Shown: one piece after another, positions 9,976-17,025 of the stretch
Position numbering within the stretch: the stretch's first letter is position 1
Layout: every line of letters begins with the position of its first letter
Origin: an uncultured Alphaproteobacteria bacterium
GTDB lineage: Bacteria; Pseudomonadota; Alphaproteobacteria; Rhodobacterales; Rhodobacteraceae
DNA: 61,270 nucleotides
Direction: 5' to 3'
Assembly (NCBI GenBank): GCA_902524845.1
Contig: CABZEW010000008.1
Coordinates: 1 to 61,270, forward strand
Notes under the pieces: model-generated
The model's input: the letters and a program-made list of their open reading frames with translations, nothing else
Told to the model about the DNA's origin: nothing
Databases searched by the model: none
Program-made: the position numbers and the translations under genes

Positions 9976-10356
9976 TTAGGCAGGGAAGGTAATGTCTGAA
10001 AGAGCATAAATTTTCCAACCGTTATTTGTACTTTTAAAAGCATAAAACGCCGTTGCTTCCTCAATAAGTGAACCGTCGCTTCTTAGCCTCCTAACATTGC
10101 GGATTACAACATGAGCTTTCTTGTCGGAAACTGCTACGACATCTATTTCAAAAGCGTTGCTTGTTGCCCATCCAATTTTCTCTTTTAGTTCTCGAGGATC
10201 AATTGGAAACTTATCTAACATTTTTACTGAATCTCCACCGATATAAGCTAAGGGATAAGAAATACAATCATTTATTGTTTCCATATCCGACTCTATAAAA
10301 GCATTCGAGTACCTATTATAAGTCTCAAACACTTGTGCTCTAAGGTTCTTATCCAT
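9976..10356 (-). CDS. NTF2-like/SnoaL-type small protein, copy 1
   Basis: 126 residues with the cone-shaped NTF2-like pattern: a helical N-terminus (VFETYNRYSNAFIESD), an Asp-rich hairpin, then long strands VVIRNVRRLRSDGSLIEEA and a C-terminal WKIYALSDITFP. Enzymatic or ligand-binding role unknown. It is nearly identical to the gene at 12094-12474 in the same element, and a third decayed copy lies at 18367-18487. A GGAGA ribosome site precedes the ATG. It is divergent from the GST gene. Confidence 0.75.
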   Translation of the reverse strand: MDKNLRAQVFETYNRYSNAFIESDMETINDCISYPLAYIGGDSVKMLDKFPIDPRELKEKIGWATSNAFEIDVVAVSDKKAHVVIRNVRRLRSDGSLIEEATAFYAFKSTNNGWKIYALSDITFPA

Positions 10357-10448
10357 TATTTTCTCCGTTTTTTTTTAAGTTTGTCACTTATTGCATTTAA
10401 GATAAAGTTCTATAAGTTCGTATTTAGAACTAATTATCAGAGTAAAAA

Positions 10449-11117
10449 ATGAACATAACATTGATTTATCTTGATTTTCCTTTTTGGAGAGCTGAGGTTT
10501 CTAGAATTGCTCTTTTTATGGGTGGGATTGAGTTTAACGATAGAAGGATTAATTCAGAGGAGTTTCAGAGAGTAAAATCAAATGGGTGTTTAGATGATGG
10601 AACTTTGATCCCTTTTGGACAATTACCCGTATTAATAGTAGATGGTGTTTCTGTTGCTCAGACAGGAGGCATAGCAAGGTTCTGTGGAAAACTGGCCGAT
10701 TTATATCCCAAAGATGATGATTTACTGGCTGCTCAAATCGATCAGTTTATTGATTTTCAAACAGATGTATTTAATTGGATAATATTTTCTGGAAAAGATG
10801 TTTCAGAAGAGCAGAAACTGTTGAATAGAGAAAAATTAGTTGAAGGAGAACTCAAAAGAAAACTCAAAATGTTAGAAAAATTTTTATCTGCTTCAGGATC
10901 TTGGGCGGCTGGCTCTAATATAAGTATTGCTGACTTAGCTCTTTGGAGAAACATGGGTTGGTTGGTATCAGGAACAATTGATGGCATCCCAAAAAACATT
11001 TTGAATGAATTTCCAAAGATAAAAAGCATTTGCAGTTTGGTAGATGAACATCCGGAAGTTGTGGAATGGATGTCACGTACCTATCCAAAAAATTACCCCA
11101 GAGGCTCTTTTAAATAA
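10449..11117 (+). CDS. Glutathione S-transferase family protein
   Basis: 222 residues: an N-terminal thioredoxin-like domain (MNITLIYLDFPFWRAEVSRI; FGQLPVLIVDGVSVAQTGGI, the cis-Pro and Ser/Asp glutathione-binding motif) and an all-helical C-terminal domain containing NISIADLALWRNMGW, the family's N-capping box. Probably a cytosolic sigma/mu-like GST used in detoxification. A second, frameshifted copy with matching upstream sequence lies at 21005-21627. Carried as cargo of element 1. Confidence 0.88.
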   Translation: MNITLIYLDFPFWRAEVSRIALFMGGIEFNDRRINSEEFQRVKSNGCLDDGTLIPFGQLPVLIVDGVSVAQTGGIARFCGKLADLYPKDDDLLAAQIDQFIDFQTDVFNWIIFSGKDVSEEQKLLNREKLVEGELKRKLKMLEKFLSASGSWAAGSNISIADLALWRNMGWLVSGTIDGIPKNILNEFPKIKSICSLVDEHPEVVEWMSRTYPKNYPRGSFK

Positions 11118-11168
11118 AAGTTATTTCAGCCTTACCCGATATTACTATCCCAGCTTGAAATGAATTCT

Positions 11169-11276
11169 TTAAGCAAATAGCTTTTTAATTAATCTTTTAA
11201 GCACTTCTTCTTCGTCACTGCATTTGTTAACAGGTTCCAGAAGCAAAAGTTGCTTAGTTTTTTTTTCAATTGTCAT
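11169..11276 (-). CDS. Small hypothetical protein (35 residues)
   Basis: Short frame with a well placed ribosome site (GGAGAG, 6 bp before ATG 11276). Product begins MTIEKKTKQLLLLEP, then an acidic CSDEEE stretch and a basic helical tail. No family recognised. It lies alone in the 290-bp gap between the GST and the two-helix membrane protein, on the opposite strand; the remainder of that gap holds nothing else I recognise apart from an A/T-rich promoter-like stretch before 11410. Confidence 0.45.
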   Translation of the reverse strand: MTIEKKTKQLLLLEPVNKCSDEEEVLKRLIKKLFA

Positions 11277-11409
11277 GATGCTCTCCGCTTTAGTGATTTA
11301 GCGTTATGCAAGGCTCACAAGTTGGTAATTAAATGCCTATATTTCTTTATACACTGTATGATATCATCTTCAAGATAAAAGACATAGGTGTCACCGGAGA
11401 TTTAGAGCT

Positions 11410-11658
11410 ATGAGCAATGAGAAAAATGACAATGATAATGAGCCACAATACATAAAGGAAGAAAGAGCCAAAGATGAAAAGGTTCAAGATTTTTTTATAG
11501 GCGCTCCCCTAGTTGGAAGCTTTATAGCTGTAATTGCTTCATACATGGGTTGGATAGGATTGAATGATTTTTTTGGTTTGGCTGGTTGCTGGGTTGTAGG
11601 GTATTTTTTAAATCTATGGATATTAAAGCCTATTCTTCAAAAAAGAGGTTGGTATTAA
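11410..11658 (+). CDS. Small two-helix membrane protein
   Basis: 82 residues: a charged, Asn/Glu/Lys-rich N-terminal 28, then two hydrophobic segments (LVGSFIAVIASYMGWIGL and FGLAGCWVVGYFLNLWIL) and a short basic tail. Probably inner membrane. No recognised family and no obvious partner. Starts at ATG 11410 about 10 bp after a GGAG. Convergent with the YwqK/MORN-like gene. Confidence 0.6.
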   Translation: MSNEKNDNDNEPQYIKEERAKDEKVQDFFIGAPLVGSFIAVIASYMGWIGLNDFFGLAGCWVVGYFLNLWILKPILQKRGWY

Positions 11659-11676
11659 TCATCTTCTAATAAGAGT

Positions 11677-12072
11677 TCATTCAAACCACTTTCTTTGAGT
11701 TTCAATGATATTCCCGTTGTCATAAAGTTCTTTCGTCAACAAGTTACCCCCTTCATCAAAAACTTCTCTCCAACCATGGGGAACATCATTAAGAAAACAC
11801 ATCCTGGTTTCGATGGTGCCCGTAGTTGGATGGAAAAACTCACTAACCCCATGTTTCTGCCCATCTTTGACTTGAAAGAATGTTTCAAGTTTTCTGTTAC
11901 CTGAGATAGGGAAATATATTTCTGAGCAACCATGCATCAATTTGTTTTTATATTGAGATATCTCATGTCTCATCAATTTATTATTATTTGGATCAGAAAT
12001 ATATTCTCTTACATAACCAATACCTAACAATCCCTTAATGAGATTAATTATATTAATATGCCAAATTCTCAT
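11677..12072 (-). CDS. MORN/YwqK-like repeat protein
   Basis: 131 residues with spaced G-x-x-H-G-x-x-x-x-F motifs typical of MORN/YwqK repeats (DGQKHGVSEFFHP, NDVPHGWREVFDEGG). Function unknown; such proteins often bind peptides or membranes. It is the last gene of a five-gene minus-strand run starting with the resolvase at 13648, 21 bp after the second NTF2-like gene. No signal peptide apparent. Confidence 0.6.
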   Translation of the reverse strand: MRIWHINIINLIKGLLGIGYVREYISDPNNNKLMRHEISQYKNKLMHGCSEIYFPISGNRKLETFFQVKDGQKHGVSEFFHPTTGTIETRMCFLNDVPHGWREVFDEGGNLLTKELYDNGNIIETQRKWFE

Positions 12073-12093
12073 AAGTGTTATCCATTTTTTGTT

Positions 12094-12474
12094 TTAGGCG
12101 GGGTAGGTGATATCTGAAAAAGCATACATTTTCCAACCGTTATTTGTATTTTTAAAAGCATAAAATCCCGTTGCTTCCTCAATAAGAGAACCGTCGCTTC
12201 TTAGCCTTCTAACATTGCGGATTACAACATGAGCTTTCTTGTCAGAAACTGCTACGACATCTATTTCAAAAGCGTTACTTGTTGCCCATCCAATTTTCTT
12301 TTTTAATTCTTGAGGATCAACTGGAAACTTATCTAACATTTTAACTGAATCTGCACCGATATTAGCTAAGGGATAAGAAATACAATCATTTATTGTTTTC
12401 ATATCCGCTTCGTTAAACGCATTTAAATATCTATTATAAGTTTCAAACACTTGTGCTCTATGGTTCTTATCCAT
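12094..12474 (-). CDS. NTF2-like/SnoaL-type small protein, copy 2
   Basis: 126 residues, differing from copy 1 (9976-10356) at only about 18 positions, so a recent duplication inside one element. Conserved parts include NDCISYPLA, GWATSNAFEIDVVAVSDKK and NVRRLRSDGSLIEEAT. Its start overlaps the preceding gene's stop by 8 bp, which indicates translational coupling in the resolvase-led operon. Function not known. Confidence 0.75.
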   Translation of the reverse strand: MDKNHRAQVFETYNRYLNAFNEADMKTINDCISYPLANIGADSVKMLDKFPVDPQELKKKIGWATSNAFEIDVVAVSDKKAHVVIRNVRRLRSDGSLIEEATGFYAFKNTNNGWKMYAFSDITYPA

Positions 12475-12766
12475 TTTTTATTCCTTTGTTTGTAAATACA
12501 TGCTTCACAACCATATCTCCTGACAGTCTGAAATTCTCCTTAACAAGATATTTAAGTTTGCCTGATGTACGACTTTCAGCAAGACTACGCGCTTTTTCGT
12601 TGGGATAAACTGAAACGCCCACACAGCTTGTTTCAGTTGTTTTAATCATCAATAACATTTCAGCATCAGGGTATAGAGTTGGACTGTCTCTTTCATACGT
12701 TTCCAGAAAATCTTCCATAGCCTCTTTTGTTTCAAAATCCATCGATACAACGTTAGTTGGTGTCAT
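12467..12766 (-). CDS. Hypothetical protein, dimeric alpha-beta barrel-like
   Basis: 99 residues with alternating strand-helix pattern (NVVSMDFETKEAMEDFLETY; EMLLMIKTTETSCVGVSVYP) resembling small dimeric alpha-beta barrel proteins found in marine proteobacteria. No catalytic residues assigned. Overlaps both neighbours (ATGA junction with the upstream gene, 8 bp with the downstream one). Confidence 0.55.
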   Translation of the reverse strand: MTPTNVVSMDFETKEAMEDFLETYERDSPTLYPDAEMLLMIKTTETSCVGVSVYPNEKARSLAESRTSGKLKYLVKENFRLSGDMVVKHVFTNKGIKNG

Positions 12767-13104
12767 TTTTTAACCTCTACTTTTGTTATTCGCTCAACAT
12801 TTCTCCACAACTTACCTTCAGTATTCATTAGAGCCATACCAACAACGCGATAAACTTCATCATCTTGTTTTTCGAGTCGTGAATAATTCATAATTTCGTC
12901 GTTTACAAAAAGACACTCTTCTTCATAAAAATAATCTGATATATTCTCTATACTTTTTAAGCCATCTTTAACTCTTTCTAAAAAATCATCTCTGCTATGC
13001 ATTTGGCTTTCAAAAATAAGTATGAAGTCCTCTGCAACCCAATCCTCTAAAAGCTCAAAATCTTTATTGTGCAGTATGTGGATCATCTTTTCGTAAGAAT
13101 TCAT
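12763..13104 (-). CDS. NTF2-like (DUF4440/SnoaL-type) protein
   Basis: 113 residues: MIHILHNKDFELLEDWVAED is the first-helix pattern of SnoaL/DUF4440 proteins, followed by short strands and FLERVKDGLKSI. Different from the other two NTF2-like proteins here. The start is one base past the resolvase stop and its stop overlaps the next start (ATGA), so it is the second gene of the operon. Function unknown. Confidence 0.6.
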   Translation of the reverse strand: MNSYEKMIHILHNKDFELLEDWVAEDFILIFESQMHSRDDFLERVKDGLKSIENISDYFYEEECLFVNDEIMNYSRLEKQDDEVYRVVGMALMNTEGKLWRNVERITKVEVKK

Positions 13105-13105
13105 A

Positions 13106-13648
13106 TCAAGCCACTTTCTCTAAATTTCTATACACACTATTTCTGCATATGTTCATCGCTTTAGCAACTTTAGAAACAGACTTTAGTTCTGCGTAGAGCT
13201 TGTTAATCTCTGCTCTATCAATAGTTGCTTGTCTGCCCTTATACGCATTACGTTCTCTTGCTCTAGCAATACCTTCTGCTTGTCTGCTCCTTATTATCTT
13301 TCTTTCGAACTCAGCAAACGCACCAAGGATTTGAAGTAACAGTTTGTCTAAAGCACTATCACTAGAGCCATCGAACTTTAGCTTCTCAGTGATGAATGAG
13401 ATGCTTGCACCTTTCTCTTTAATCTTAGTCACTATTGTTTCTAAGTCTCGCAAGTCTCTCGCAAGTCTATCGATGCTATAAACTATCACTTCATCTCCAT
13501 CTCTAACGAAAGACAGCATCTTATTAAGTGCAGCCCTATCTGCATTCTTTCCGCTAATCTTTTCTTCGAATATCTTTTCTACTTCACCTAACTCTTGTCT
13601 ATCGAAGTTCTGTTCAGTTGTGCTTACTCTTCTATATCCGACTCTCAT
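13106..13648 (-). CDS. Serine recombinase (resolvase/invertase)
   Basis: Catalytic domain of the gamma-delta/Hin type: MRVGYRRVSTTEQNFDRQ with nucleophile Ser 9, the Arg cluster YSIDRLARDLRDLE, the helix E region LLLQILGAFAEFERKII, and a C-terminal helix-turn-helix (VSKVAKAMNICRNSVYRNL). I start at ATG 13648, which follows a GAGAAAG ribosome site and gives the canonical N-terminus; 16 more codons are open upstream to 13696. First gene of a tight operon with four small cargo genes. It could resolve or invert DNA between the repeats described nearby. Confidence 0.92.
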   Translation of the reverse strand: MRVGYRRVSTTEQNFDRQELGEVEKIFEEKISGKNADRAALNKMLSFVRDGDEVIVYSIDRLARDLRDLETIVTKIKEKGASISFITEKLKFDGSSDSALDKLLLQILGAFAEFERKIIRSRQAEGIARARERNAYKGRQATIDRAEINKLYAELKSVSKVAKAMNICRNSVYRNLEKVA

Positions 13649-13664
13649 TTCTTTCTCATGATTC

Positions 13665-13778
13665 GTTACATTTAACTCTAATATTAAATGGAACATGTTA
13701 CATTTGCAAGATGTATCAGTAAATGTAACGCTTTTGAGAGTGATTAGATTTGTTCATTATGAGTAAACTTAATGTAAC
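13665..13778. promoter_or_regulatory. Nested GTTACATT inverted sites upstream of the resolvase
   Basis: Four copies of one octamer: GTTACATTT at 13665 and 13697, and its complement AAATGTAAC at 13721 and AATGTAAC at 13771. The inner pair is symmetric around 13713 and the outer pair around 13721. They fall between the resolvase start and the next cargo gene, the expected position of a res site or an autoregulatory operator. Confidence 0.5.
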
Positions 13779-13795
13779 AGCTGGTGATTGTCTCA

Positions 13796-13833
13796 AACTG
13801 GACTTTAGAGATGTGTTGTGAGATGATTTGAGT
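13796..13833. repeat. Outer inverted repeat, left arm
   Basis: Reads, on the minus strand, as an ATCATCTCACAACACAT... motif ending AAAGTCCAGTT. The same motif occurs in opposite orientation at 14889-14924 and, partly, at 18512-18540 before the GNAT pseudogene. The two arms enclose about 1.05 kb. Confidence 0.7.
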
Positions 13834-13866
13834 CTAGTTTCTATAGAGGACTTCATATTACGTTTT

Positions 13867-14178
13867 ATGTTATTGGCATGATTAGCTATTTCTTTGTTAG
13901 GATGTAAAACAAATCTTACTCAAGATGGAAGGATAGAGAACGCAAAGAATAACTGCGAAAAGTATGGTTATAAAAAGGGTTCAAAAGAATTTACTAAATG
14001 TGTCGAAAGTGAAGCAAGAGCTATAGAAGCTAATATGAATCAAGGGATAAGAAATTTAGCGATATACAACGCTTATAGAAACTCGTACTCAACTCCTAGC
14101 ACGTCCCTAATAGCTCCAAGAAGCACTAATTGCACAACCCCATTTTGGGGGAGAACAGCCAATACAAATTGTTATTAA
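13867..14178 (+). pseudogene. Lipoprotein-like gene with in-frame TGA in its signal peptide
   Basis: The frame reads MLLA-stop-LAISLLGCKTNL: an ATG at 13867, a TGA at 13879, then a hydrophobic stretch ending in the lipobox-like LLGC. After the Cys come about 85 codons with paired Cys, Asn/Tyr-rich sequence and a Ser/Thr/Pro-rich tail. A TTG at 13894 could start a shorter cytosolic product. The simplest reading is a lipoprotein inactivated by a point mutation (for example TGG to TGA). Family unknown. Confidence 0.5.
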
Positions 14179-14214
14179 TCACAAAGTACGAGCTACCTTT
14201 TATTTTTAAATCTT

Positions 14215-14262
14215 CTTACTCAAAAAAAGACATATTGAGAAGATAGCATTCATCTTGCTGTC
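14215..14262. repeat. Inner inverted repeat, left arm (48 bp)
   Basis: Pairs with 14663-14710 in inverted orientation: 12 matching bases, a short divergent patch, then 23 perfect bases and a nearly matched end. Each arm also contains its own small hairpin (GATAGCA/TGCTATC or a one-mismatch form). Together they bracket one 117-codon gene. Confidence 0.75.
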
Positions 14263-14278
14263 TGTGTCTGCTGAGTCT

Positions 14279-14632
14279 CTAAGGAAATTTACAATCACAT
14301 ACATTGTCTAGAATAGTCTCAGCTTGTTTGTGAAGTTTCTTCAATGCTCTGTTGTTATACTTGTTCTCTTTTTCAAATCTCAACGTATCGTCTTCTGGAA
14401 AGTGATGAAAAAAGAAATCAATGATAAATCGATTTTCATCACACTTTGTATATGAGTATTTTTTCTTATCCATCATTTCTTTTGCTAAGCTTTTGAACTT
14501 CTTTGGTAAGACTTTTGAAATCATTTCAGTCGTTAGTTCTTTTTCACCTTTAAGTTTTTTAAATGCAGTCTTCAGTCGATATGTCTCTAACGCTAATTTG
14601 ATTGAATTTGGATTAGTAGCTTCAGTTGTCAT
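14279..14632 (-). CDS. Hypothetical basic protein between 48-bp inverted repeats
   Basis: 117 residues, rich in Lys and Glu with an aromatic stretch (NRFIIDFFFHHFPEDD) and a C-terminal helix ending CDCKFP. Predominantly helical, probably cytosolic. No recognised domain; no DDE or HUH transposase motif, so not an obvious IS protein. Convergent with the lipoprotein-like gene. Because it is bracketed by inverted repeats, its transcript could fold its two ends together. Confidence 0.5.
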   Translation of the reverse strand: MTTEATNPNSIKLALETYRLKTAFKKLKGEKELTTEMISKVLPKKFKSLAKEMMDKKKYSYTKCDENRFIIDFFFHHFPEDDTLRFEKENKYNNRALKKLHKQAETILDNVCDCKFP

Positions 14633-14662
14633 AATGAACTTACTGATGCACTTGCGATAACT

Positions 14663-14710
14663 GATAGCAAGATGAATGCTATCTTCTCAATGCTTCTGTT
14701 TTTGAGTAAG
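14663..14710. repeat. Inner inverted repeat, right arm (48 bp)
   Basis: Inverted partner of 14215-14262. Lies immediately upstream (on the minus strand) of the 117-residue protein's start. Confidence 0.75.
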
Positions 14711-14725
14711 TGAACTTAATTTTTG

Positions 14726-14887
14726 TTAGTGACATATCGCAAAGCTTTTTGCTATCTGCAGTACTAACTGAGGATTGTTAATAATTAAATCTTCAAGCCA
14801 TAGGAAAATCCGAAATAGACTCAGTGCTAAAACAATTACAGAAATTATTACTAGAGTGAAACTTTGCTGAGTTAGAACATTAACCAT
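14726..14887 (-). CDS. Small single-span membrane protein (53 residues)
   Basis: A short open frame from ATG 14887: MVNVLTQQSFT, then one long hydrophobic segment (LVIISVIVLALSLFRIFLWL) and a polar tail. No strong ribosome site. It fills the otherwise empty stretch between the inner and outer right arms. No family recognised; could be chance. Confidence 0.35.
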   Translation of the reverse strand: MVNVLTQQSFTLVIISVIVLALSLFRIFLWLEDLIINNPQLVLQIAKSFAICH

Positions 14888-14888
14888 G

Positions 14889-14924
14889 CTCAATCATCTC
14901 ACAACACATTTCTGAAGTCCAGTT
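14889..14924. repeat. Outer inverted repeat, right arm; start of GNAT cassette
   Basis: Inverted copy of 13796-13833. From here through the GNAT gene the sequence is also directly duplicated at about 18512-19096, so the motif marks the left border of a repeated GNAT cassette. Confidence 0.65.
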
Positions 14925-14979
14925 AATGAGCATCTACTAAAAACTAGACATAAGGAATTCTCTATGGGATTTTTATTTT

Positions 14980-15480
14980 ATGCTACTCCAAACCAACCGA
15001 CTTATCATCGAACACTTCAAAGATAGTGATATTCCGGATTGGGGGAAAATAGAGAGTGATGCTGACGTTAGACGCTTTGTTGATGGGAAAGTACTCTCTT
15101 TAAAAGAGGCTGGTGAATATGTAGAAATAAATATTAGACAGTATCAAACACATGGTTATGGAAGATATGCAGTTCGATTAAAAGAAAACAGTAAACTTAT
15201 TGGTATGTGTGGCTTTCTAAATGAACCGTATGGAATTGATTTTGGTTATCGCTACTCTAAAGATAGCTGGGGGAAAGGCTTAGGGTTCGAAGCGGCAAAA
15301 GAAGTACTTGAATATGGCTTTTCAGAATTAGGATTAGAGAAAGTACTTGGACTGACTGCTGAACAGAATTTGGGTTCTATCCGAATTCTTGAAAAATTAG
15401 GTTTCAAGTTTGAAGAGAAATTTTTATTCAATAATACTAAAGCATTCAAGTATAACTATACTGGAGGCTCTGACATATGA
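14980..15480 (+). CDS. GNAT acetyltransferase (RimJ/RimL-like)
   Basis: 166 residues: begins LLQTNRLIIEHFKDSDI, the strand-helix start of RimJ/RimL-type N-acetyltransferases, and carries the acetyl-CoA loop KDSWGKGLGFEAAKEVL and motif B NLGSIRILEKLGFKFE. Likely acetylates a protein N-terminus or small amine; target unknown. Last gene of element 1, its stop only about 8 bp from the right-end arm repeats. A nonsense-inactivated copy is at 18598-19096. Confidence 0.88.
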   Translation: MLLQTNRLIIEHFKDSDIPDWGKIESDADVRRFVDGKVLSLKEAGEYVEINIRQYQTHGYGRYAVRLKENSKLIGMCGFLNEPYGIDFGYRYSKDSWGKGLGFEAAKEVLEYGFSELGLEKVLGLTAEQNLGSIRILEKLGFKFEEKFLFNNTKAFKYNYTGGSDI

Positions 15481-15488
15481 TTAAGCTT

Positions 15489-15560
15489 GAGTCACAAATG
15501 AGTCACATAATTTTATTGTTCTTAAAAAAATATAAAAATCAATAGCTTGCAGTCATTTCA
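15489..15560. other. Right end of element 1: arm repeats and right-end module
   Basis: Two GAGTCAC copies at 15489 and 15500, 11 bp apart, matching the sequence and spacing at the left end of the same element (8263/8274, 8325/8336). Then an A/T-rich module (GTTCTTAAAA...AAATCAATA...CTTGC) also found at the right end of element 2 (about 17054-17090). It abuts the next rpsI-like att site. Confidence 0.75.
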
Positions 15561-15731
15561 GTTGTCTAAGCGTTGATTTTTTCACGCTACAGTTTTAAAT
15601 AAAATCGTTATAAAACAATCACTTAGTCGTTTTTAAGTGCTTTTTTTTTTGAATGCACGTTTGATGCATGTTTTTAATAATCGCTTTATTTTATTGAAGG
15701 CGTTTGCTACGATAATGCACGTTTGATGCAG
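15553..15731. other. Left end of element 2: att, terminator, distinct arm repeats, core
   Basis: Second copy of the rpsI-end att (would encode SFQLSKR-stop), the same spacer and a perfect terminator hairpin (15620-15639 plus a ten-T run). The 37-bp core (15677-15713) is identical in length and nearly in sequence to that at 8288, but the flanking arm repeats are ATGCACG-type (15653/15664 and 15715/15726) instead of GAGTCAC, again at 11-bp spacing. No integrase follows. Confidence 0.78.
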
Positions 15732-15771
15732 GTTATCTTTCCAGATGCTCGAAAACCCGTTTTAAAGACGC

Positions 15772-16266
15772 TTAGTTGTATAAAACCTTTTTCTCAGTTT
15801 CGTTATCTTTAGAAACATCACCAATTATTTTTAACAGAGCTTGTACTCCTACTGCAAAATCCTCAGCCGCATAAACTAGTTCGGGGGCAAGATCAGCATC
15901 AGTTAGTAAAAGCCCTATAAGAATTGAATCTTTTTTGTCTGTATAAGTTGATCTAGTTACTAATTGAGCAAAACAATTCTCATCAGCACCAACACATTTG
16001 CAATTCAATTCGTGACTAACAAGACGCCGTCTTCCATTATTCTGTAATTTGTTGTAAAGAAATTGTAGTGCTCCAATAGTTTTATTTGCTTTTTCTGTAC
16101 CTAAATAAAAACGAAATTCTTCATAGATCTCCAAGAGAGCCTCAGAGCCTTCGAAACAGCATCTAAAATAGTAAATTACTAAATGCTCTTCCCAGCTTAA
16201 ATCTGACATTATAGCTACGGGTGAGCCACCTTTAATTTGAGTCTTCGTCTCCGAATTCGTTTTCAT
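15772..16266 (-). CDS. Conserved hypothetical protein with CKC motif
   Basis: About 164 residues: LSWEEHLVIYYFRCCFEGSE, a central NNGRRRLVSHELNCKCVGAD with a Cys-Lys-Cys, then helical FAQLVTRSTYTDKKDSILIG. The overall pattern resembles an uncharacterised alphaproteobacterial family with a conserved CKC-GGDE segment (from memory, not searched). I start at ATG 16266, behind a GGGGGA ribosome site; an ATG at 16281 is also in frame. Function unknown. It is one of two intact cargo genes in the integrase-less element 2. Confidence 0.65.
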   Translation of the reverse strand: MKTNSETKTQIKGGSPVAIMSDLSWEEHLVIYYFRCCFEGSEALLEIYEEFRFYLGTEKANKTIGALQFLYNKLQNNGRRRLVSHELNCKCVGADENCFAQLVTRSTYTDKKDSILIGLLLTDADLAPELVYAAEDFAVGVQALLKIIGDVSKDNETEKKVLYN

Positions 16267-16509
16267 TGTTTTTTCCCCCATATAAATACAAAAACTCTAA
16301 ATAATTCTGCAAAAAATCACTATCAGAGCTCAAAAAAATCTGTTCCTCAAATAACTCATACTTAAGCATTAATTTTATCAATTTATCTTTTTCTATTCTT
16401 TAAGGTTGAAAATTTTTGAGATATATTTATTTCCGATTAAAATAGTCATGATTCAAACTTGACTATTTTAGTAATATTTGTCAATATAAAATTTTAGGGA
16501 GTAAATAAC

Positions 16510-16638
16510 ATGTCAGACTGGTATCTATTTCATGGTTAAGCAATTGTATCCGTCGTTTTATCAAGTTTTGGAGCAGGGTATTATACGTGCCTTATCCAGA
16601 ACAAAAAAATTAGGAAGTTGTTAAAAAACAATTTATAA
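16510..16638 (+). pseudogene. Small membrane protein frame broken by TAA
   Basis: ATG 16510 opens MSDWYLFHG, a TAA follows (16537), and the same frame continues with a hydrophobic AIVSVVLSSFGAGYYTCLI and a basic tail QNKKIRKLLKNNL to a second stop. A GGGAG-like site precedes the ATG. It reads as a single-span protein of about 42 residues with one nonsense mutation. Could instead be non-coding. Confidence 0.35.
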
Positions 16639-16654
16639 CGCCAAGGGCTCTGTA

Positions 16655-16957
16655 ATGTACATCGCTATGAATCGGTTTAAGATCAAACTAGGAAAAGAAG
16701 AGCAGTTTGAGAATATTTGGAAAAATAGGGATTCCCATCTCGATAAAGTCGATGGATTTATAGAATTTAATCTTCTACGATCAAAGTCTAATGATACCTA
16801 TACTTTATTTGCTTCCCATAGTGTGTGGAAAAGTTCTAAACATTTTGAAAATTGGACAAAATCTGAGTCCTTCAGATTAGCTCATAAAAATGCAGGAAGT
16901 GCTAAAGACATATATCTAGGGCATCCTGATTTTGAGGGCTTTGAAGTAAGGATTTAA
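16655..16957 (+). CDS. ABM/IsdG-type heme-degrading monooxygenase
   Basis: 100-residue dimeric alpha-beta barrel protein. The residues that form the IsdG catalytic triad fall at the expected positions: Asn 6 (YIAMNRFKI), Trp 67 (ENWTKS) and His 77 (RLAHKNAG). IsdG-like enzymes cleave heme to release iron, so this may help iron acquisition; activity is inferred from the family only. Starts at ATG 16655. Cargo of the mini-element, facing its right end. Confidence 0.82.
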   Translation: MYIAMNRFKIKLGKEEQFENIWKNRDSHLDKVDGFIEFNLLRSKSNDTYTLFASHSVWKSSKHFENWTKSESFRLAHKNAGSAKDIYLGHPDFEGFEVRI

Positions 16958-17025
16958 TCTACTCTTACAAATAAAAATAGATCCTATGTCATATGTTGCC
17001 ATAGCAGATAAGAGTAATCTTTTCG

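Noticed and set aside
11677-12072. YwqK-like gene as antitoxin of a toxin pair
   Set aside because: No toxin-like partner adjacent; MORN-type repeats alone do not indicate such a system.
13867-14178. TGA recoded as Trp in this genome
   Set aside because: TGA is the real stop of conserved genes here, for example rpsI, icd and fabF neighbours, so a code change is not supported; point mutation is simpler.
14215-14710. Insertion sequence with terminal inverted repeats
   Set aside because: The enclosed 117-residue protein lacks DDE, HUH or serine/tyrosine recombinase motifs and no target-site duplication is apparent.
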